Origin: Helianthus annuus
Lineage: Eukaryota; Streptophyta; Magnoliopsida; Asterales; Asteraceae
Assembly: GCF_002127325.2 (NCBI RefSeq)
Contig: NC_035439.2
Location: 1,864,365 to 1,928,364, forward strand
Length of the DNA: 64,000 bases
Reading direction: 5' to 3'
Part shown: one piece after another, positions 59,097 through 64,000 of the stretch
Position numbering within the stretch: the first letter of the stretch is position 1
How the letters are laid out: every line of letters begins with the position of its first letter
Program-made: the position numbers and the translations under genes
Notes under the pieces: model-generated
What the model saw: only the letters and a program-made list of their open reading frames with translations
Database searches by the model: none
What the model was told of the DNA's origin: nothing

Positions 59097-59101
59097 AGTC
59101 A
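59097..59101. repeat. TSD of A3, right copy (AGTCA)
   Basis: It matches 45223-45227. Confidence 0.9.
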
Positions 59102-59351
59102 CAGTCCTTAAACCGTGTTTATTTCATGTTGGTGTTTGTGTCTTTCAAACAATGTTTTTATGTTATCAGGTTGTAGTTTCCGTTGCATGAGTCAACGCCT
59201 TAAGACAATGTTATGTTACTTTTGTTTTAAAACTTAAATCAATGGATGATCTGCATGGTTTATTTTCATATAGCTTTGTTATGATTTAGCTATGGTATTA
59301 AGAAGTCACACAAAATTAACCACGCTTCCGCAAAGCCAGGGTGTGACAGCT

Positions 59352-59364
59352 TGGTATCAGAGCT
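59352..59364 (+). promoter_or_regulatory. PBS of G4 with following stem-loop
   Basis: TGGTATCAGAGCT lies three bases after the LTR end at 59348. TGATCATAG (59366-59374) pairs with CTATGATCA (59403-59411). Confidence 0.85.
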
Positions 59365-59509
59365 CTGATCATAGCGAACTAGGATTCTTTCTCGAGTCTA
59401 GACTATGATCACTAGGGCTCTCACGAAAACATTTTTACACTGCATACCACTTAAGTCCAGATCCAAAACGTTTTTACAAACAAATGTTGAGCACATGTTA
59501 TTTAATAGT

Positions 59510-59655
59510 TATAGGCTCGGTCTGGGAGGCCGAGGCTCGGTTTGGGAGACCGAGGTAGTTGTCTAGTGGGACTACGAAGAGCAGTCTGGGAGGCTGGGAG
59601 ACTAGTGGGACTAGGAAGATCAGTCTGGGAGGCTGGGAGGCTAGTGGGACTTGGA
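59510..59655 (+). repeat. GTCTGGGAGGC/TAGTGGGACT degenerate tandem repeat
   Basis: Short G-rich units (GGTCTGGGAGGCCGAGG, then CAGTCTGGGAGGCTGGGAG with CTAGTGGGACT) repeat four to five times in the G4 leader. No gene. Confidence 0.7.
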
Positions 59656-59683
59656 GAACTATTTGATTGCTTATTGGTGACTA

Positions 59684-60783
59684 ATGTGTTTATTTGACTA
59701 TGTGATTGATTATTTGTGCTTATGTGTGTTTAAGCCTTCATCCGGCACAGGAGGGTCGGACACCACTGACCCTATGCCCATAATATCAGACGACATAGAC
59801 TCATCAGAGCACGAGGTGTATACCTCAGATACTACCAGCACGGACAATGATGACTTCCAGCCATTTGCGCTGCCCGATGTCGTGGATGAGCCCGCTGATA
59901 GCCTATCACTGGGAATTCGCCGCTCGCGAAGATCCCTGCCCCTGTACCCCTTGCCGCTTACCCTATTGTTGATATGCCCCTTGACGTAGGCGCTGACGAC
60001 GACGTCGACTTGTTGATGAGGACCCACTCGAGGATGACATGGAGGGCGAGGCCCTTACTGCTGCCGGTGATCTCCTACTTCTCGCTGATGCTCCTGCGGA
60101 GGAGGCACCCATCCATTCACCTGTCCCAGATTCCTTTGAGTTTATAGCATCTGCACCTTCACATGCGCAGGGAGTGCAGCATCATTCGCACGACACGGAC
60201 CCTGATATGGCACCATCCACTGCACCTGCCCCTAGCTTTGAGTTTGATCATGACATTGAGTTTATCCAACTAGATCAGCCCGTGGTGGATCCTGTAGCCC
60301 CTGTTGACCCAATGTTTGCTGACCCCGTAGATTTTTGAGAAGAAGTCTGACGATCCGGAGCCTGCAGTGGCCCCCGAGCCAGTAGTTGCTCCAGACCCCG
60401 TATTCGAGTATGACCCTATTCATGCTGATGTACCCGCTGTTGATCCTTTGATTGATGATGTACTTATCGATGATCATCCCATTGTTGCTCCATTGTTGGA
60501 GGATGAGCATGCTGTTGATGCTCATGTTGATGCCCCTCACATTGCTGACATTCCTGCTGATCCTGTTATTGCCCCTTTTCCTGACCCTGTGCCTGTACAG
60601 TTCGATCATGCGCCTTTTGCGACCCAAGTTGATCCTCGATACACGCACACCCGAAATGGGTGGATAGACGATGACAATGGTTACCCACCTTTCGAGCTCC
60701 CTGTGACACTATCTTGTGGCTCCTGTATCAGCCCCTGTTTCAGTTCCTATGGATGCACCTTTGTTACCCACACTCACCGCTGA
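59684..60783 (+). pseudogene. Accessory ORF upstream of G4 gag, acidic, frameshifted
   Basis: Three overlapping pieces in different frames (59684-59989, 60039-60338, 60367-60783) read as one acidic protein rich in Asp, Pro, Val and Ala, with many PVVxPDP, DPV and ADVPA-like repeats. At least two frameshifts break it. No known domain. It holds the same place as ORF1 in A1 and A3 and the 177-residue ORF in B1, but with a different composition. Confidence 0.6.
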
Positions 60784-62293
60784 TGTTCACCACACCGTTA
60801 CATGACCTGGAGCCCGCACTTGAGCCAGCTACTACACCATTTGGGTCAGCTTGATGTTGCGTCTGCTGAACCTACACCTTTACGTGGACACGATCCTGTT
60901 CCTTTTTAGTCTGCCAGACGTTGCACCCCTTATATCTACCTGCATCGGGCAATCTCCTCATTTGTTGAGATGTTCGTTTTTACACTGCAACCACTGACAT
61001 CGCTCCTTTCCCTTGTAAAGATCAACGCCCATTGCGCCATCATGCCTATCACTTTCTTCAGGACATGCCCGCACCCCATAGAGATGCTCCAGGACGGCGC
61101 CCGCATAATAATCCTTTTATTATAGCAGCCTTTTCTACAGGCCGCACCGCTTGCTACATTCACCTCTACAACGTTCGATAAGCCGATTTGATGGTCCCTA
61201 TACACGCACTATGCTAACTATAAACCCTTACCATTCCTCGCATTATGAAAAACACACACAGGATAAGTTGCTCCAGTAACATCAACTGCAGTTGAGGATA
61301 TGAGTCGCGGAACGTTGAGGCTTGAGCTGACACCAGAAAGGGCAACTTCAAATGCAAAACATTACATAACCAAAAAAACATGAGTTAAGTGTCTACATCA
61401 CAAGACAGCATATTGTCTGAAAATTTTAAGTAAAACACCACGTCCTCCACCAGCATGCCTTGATCCGCCACGTACATCAGGATCCCTTTTATGCTCTTGA
61501 CCTCTGATATTTCACCGTCCCCAGGATTTTCGATACTCGTTCCTTTTACCATTGAGCGGCAGATCAGTTGACTACTTCGAGGAATATACGAGCTCGCAGA
61601 GGAATTCAAGCATGTCGACAGTTTACTTTTCTTTCCTCCCCCACCTTAGTCACCAGAAATGTTGGTGTCTGGATAACGCAGATTGCGTTACGATTGGGTA
61701 GAGACCCCAAGATTGTGGAGATTTGTGAGGACCACGTCTGACTACGTAATTTAGGTATGCTGATATACTTGTTGGGCAAGGGTAGGGAGACCCGGTGACC
61801 CTGATAATGTGATACATTTTGTAAGACAATGAAATTGTAGCCGGAAAACGATGGGAACCAATTGCCATTAAGCATGTACTAAAACATTATGCCCAATAAC
61901 CAACGAAAGCTCAGTCGCCATGTCATGGCTAAATGCGATCAGTAACGCTTATGTGAGTACTAAAATTTTAATACTACATGTTTACTTGCTATACCTTCAT
62001 TAAATGAAACCCTCAAATTACGTAAGAATGCTATGATTTTGATGCAATGTGCTTACCCGTTTAAGGAAAACTTAATCATAAGACGTGTTACCAATATAAC
62101 GGGAATGTGCTATGACTGAGAAACACGTGTTGGTTTGTTATACTTTCGGTAAACGTGAATCCAATTACTTGCTTGTTGAATTGCGTGATGTGTAATATGA
62201 TGATTTAAATACGTGCGATACATGTGGTTCCAAACGACTATTTACGTTCCCTGAATAGAAGAGACCTAACTAACATGAACTTCTTCCTAGAAG
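60784..62293 (+). other. G4 leader between accessory ORF and gag
   Basis: About 1.5 kb without a supported gene; small frames on both strands look random. An acceptor-like CTTCTTCCTAG ends at 62290, three bases before the gag ATG at 62294. Confidence 0.5.
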
Positions 62294-63497
62294 ATGTCGC
62301 ATCAAGAGATCACCCGACTGACCGAGGCAGAATGGTTAGCGCACGCCTCTCAAGTCAGAGCTCGGCATGAGGTTCTTCACTACAAACATGGTGAAGGTGC
62401 CTCAGGGAGAAACCTACCTAACGGTAATGTTTAAGTCACCTAAGACACATTACGACACATTTGGAAAGTCCCCAAAGTGCCTTGCTAATACCTATTGTGA
62501 TGATGAATTCTTGAATACAGGTTGTACCTACCAGCATTTTCTAGAATGCAAGCCCCTGAATTTCGGTGGCACGGGAGGTGCCATAGCTTTTGTAAAATGG
62601 GCTGAGAATGTGGATGCCGTTGTGCGAATGAGTGGTTGCACGCCAGAGCAGCAAGTCCCGTACGTTTCCGGATTGCTACAAGATGGAGCTCTGTTATGGT
62701 GGGACCGTAAGGTTCGAGAATTGGGCTAGGCTGTAGCATATGCGATGTCATGGAGCGAGCTGAAGGAAATGATGCGTAGGGAGTATTGTACTCAGATTGA
62801 TATCCAAAGGCTGGAGTTAGAATTCTGGGAACTACAGAATGAAGGTCCAGATGTGGTGAAGCTCGTGCGAAGGCTTTACGATTTGTCGCGAGTCGTTCCG
62901 TACCTGGTGGAACCCGAGTTGAAGAGAATGGAACAATCCATTTGGGAACTGACACCTCAAGCCTTGAGCTTGATGATGGTATCAACGCCACCATCACCCA
63001 TGATTGCCCATGTGATAGGACTGGAGCTCACTAAGGAAGCACTTAGATTAGTGAAACTTTCAATCCCAGACGAGAAGAAGGAAACAACAGTGGAGACATC
63101 TGAGAAGAACAAAAGGAAGCTCAGTAAATTCCAAGGAGGTGATCAGGCAAATAACAAGAATAAGGCCAAAAAGGGAAAGATGTACTTGGGTATTCTACCT
63201 AAGTGCAAAGTATGCCAGCGCCATCATAACGGGCGATGCGGTAATAGGAAGTGTGACAACTGTTGTAAAAGGGGACACAACAGGGAGACGTGTTGGCAGG
63301 AGACGAAAAGAGGAAAGGAAGAAAAGGAAGGTTATAACTGCGGTGGTATGGGGCACCTTGGGAAAGATTGCCCAAGGGAGATTACCCAAGACCATGAAGG
63401 AGCATCCAACACCGGAGCTAGTGAAGCATGCCAGGATCTAGTTATGGTCGCTGGTACGTTCTTTATCAACCCAAAATTTTGCATCCACGTTATTTGA
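62294..63497 (+). pseudogene. gag: Gag of G4, broken
   Basis: The start piece (62294 to about 62430, MSHQEITRLTEAEW) is in a different frame from the rest. The Gag core (CTYQHFLECKP, WW in LLWWDRK) is in the frame starting 62367, which stops at TAG 62727-62729 and then continues in the same frame to 63497. Cys/His clusters near the end read CKVCQRHHNGRC, CDNCCKRGHNRETC and YNCGGMGHLGKDC, so the first Cys of the last knuckle is Tyr. One frameshift and one stop make it non-functional. The core resembles B1 Gag more than A1. Confidence 0.8.
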
Positions 63498-64000
63498 TAA
63501 CAGTGCCGACCATAGCCTCGCATCTCATGAATTTAGGAATCTACTTAGTTTAGTAGAGAGTAAGTTAGACGACCCACTCTTAATGAGGCTGGTTAATAAA
63601 CGACCTCGACATAGTAACTAGGATGAACCCGCGGTCAAGCAACCAAGCGGAGAATCGTTATCCGCATCCCGGAGTCGAACGACGAAGCAATCATGACTCA
63701 TGAGGCAAGATACGCCTCTACGAACTACAAATTGTTTGAAGGCATGGAGGATGTTGCGTAAAGAATATGTTGTTCCTTGGCCCATGTCGGGGACAGGGGG
63801 AGCCGAAGAACTAAGCACGAAGATCTTCTTATTACTAGGAAATGCCCTAAGGTCTTCCCCGAGGATTTGCCAGAATGTCTCTCCCACGGCTAATCCTGTT
63901 CACATCAGATAAATGCCCGGCGTCGCACCTGCAGTCAATACCCCTCAACGACTTACATCTTCGGGAATGCAAGGATTGACAGTGAAGTTTCAGAAGTTGA
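63490..64000 (+). pseudogene. pol: Protease and RT start of G4, broken, window-truncated
   Basis: After the gag stop another frame reads a protease remnant in which FDNSAD replaces the usual DSGAD. Near 63840-63900 a PKVFPEDLPE motif and then PGVAPA and RLTSSGMQ mark the RT N-terminal region, with stops between. The element continues beyond 64000. Confidence 0.65.

Larger units (their letters stand above)
59102..64000 (+). mobile_element. G4 gypsy element, + strand, LTR end and decayed internal region
   Basis: The LTR resumes after A3 and ends GGTGTGACA at 59348. PBS, a broken accessory ORF, a broken gag and the start of a broken pol follow, running off the window. Together with 44431-45227 it makes about 1 kb of LTR. 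Several frameshifts and stops show it is old. Confidence 0.8.

Noticed and set aside
61385..61875. Minus-strand frames of 72-89 codons in the G4 leader
   Set aside because: No homology, no conserved partner, and lengths expected by chance.

Overview
The window is plant nuclear DNA made almost entirely of nested LTR retrotransposons. I found no host protein-coding gene, tRNA, rRNA or CRISPR array. The evidence is LTRs with TG...CA ends, primer-binding sites (PBS) complementary to initiator Met-tRNA, polypurine tracts (PPT), 5-bp target-site duplications (TSD), Gag-Pol open frames of about 1500 codons, and 1-3.5 kb AT-rich LTRs. The element mix (Tekay/Del-type chromoviruses with very long LTRs plus a Sirevirus-type copia) and the LTR style suggest a large-genome eudicot, possibly Asteraceae. 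The family-level guess is inference.

Layout. 1-13816: element A1, a Tekay-like chromovirus on + (first ~375 bp of its 5' LTR lie outside the window), with an extra proline-rich ORF before an intact gag-pol. 13817-16673 and 28142-28661: one LTR of a different gypsy family (G4) on the minus strand, split by element A2. 16674-28136: element A2, a complete, coding-intact chromovirus with near-identical LTRs and TSD TGTGT. 28662-29656: the 5' end (leader, PBS, LTR) of a copia element on minus (C1). 29659-44430: a decayed Sirevirus-like copia element on + (S1), split by element B1. 35477-42151: B1, a complete but decayed gypsy element on minus with TSD CTAAT. 44431-45227 and 59102-64000: a decayed G4 gypsy element on +, entered mid-LTR and running off the window. 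45228-59096: element A3, a relative of A1, inserted in the G4 LTR with TSD AGTCA; its gag-pol is intact except for a stop in the chromodomain.

How the parts work together. In A1, A2 and A3 the LTR supplies the promoter, the tRNA-primed start and the 3' end, and one long Gag-Pol frame supplies capsid, protease, RT/RNase H, integrase and a targeting chromodomain. A1, A3, G4 and B1 also carry an extra ORF between PBS and gag, different in each family. A1 and A3 share an unusual leader: an ORF1 with RGG-like N-terminus, then an array of tiny hairpins with covarying stems, then a family-specific tandem repeat, then gag-pol.

The most interesting reading is a possible splicing-based expression scheme. 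A splice-donor-like GTAAG(T/C) lies about 100 bp after the LTR TATA box (A2, A3; equivalent place in A1), and acceptor-like sites lie 3-12 nt before the ORF1 and gag start codons. If used, splicing would remove a 2.5-5 kb leader full of upstream ATGs and could choose between ORF1 and Gag-Pol. This is a prediction from sequence only.
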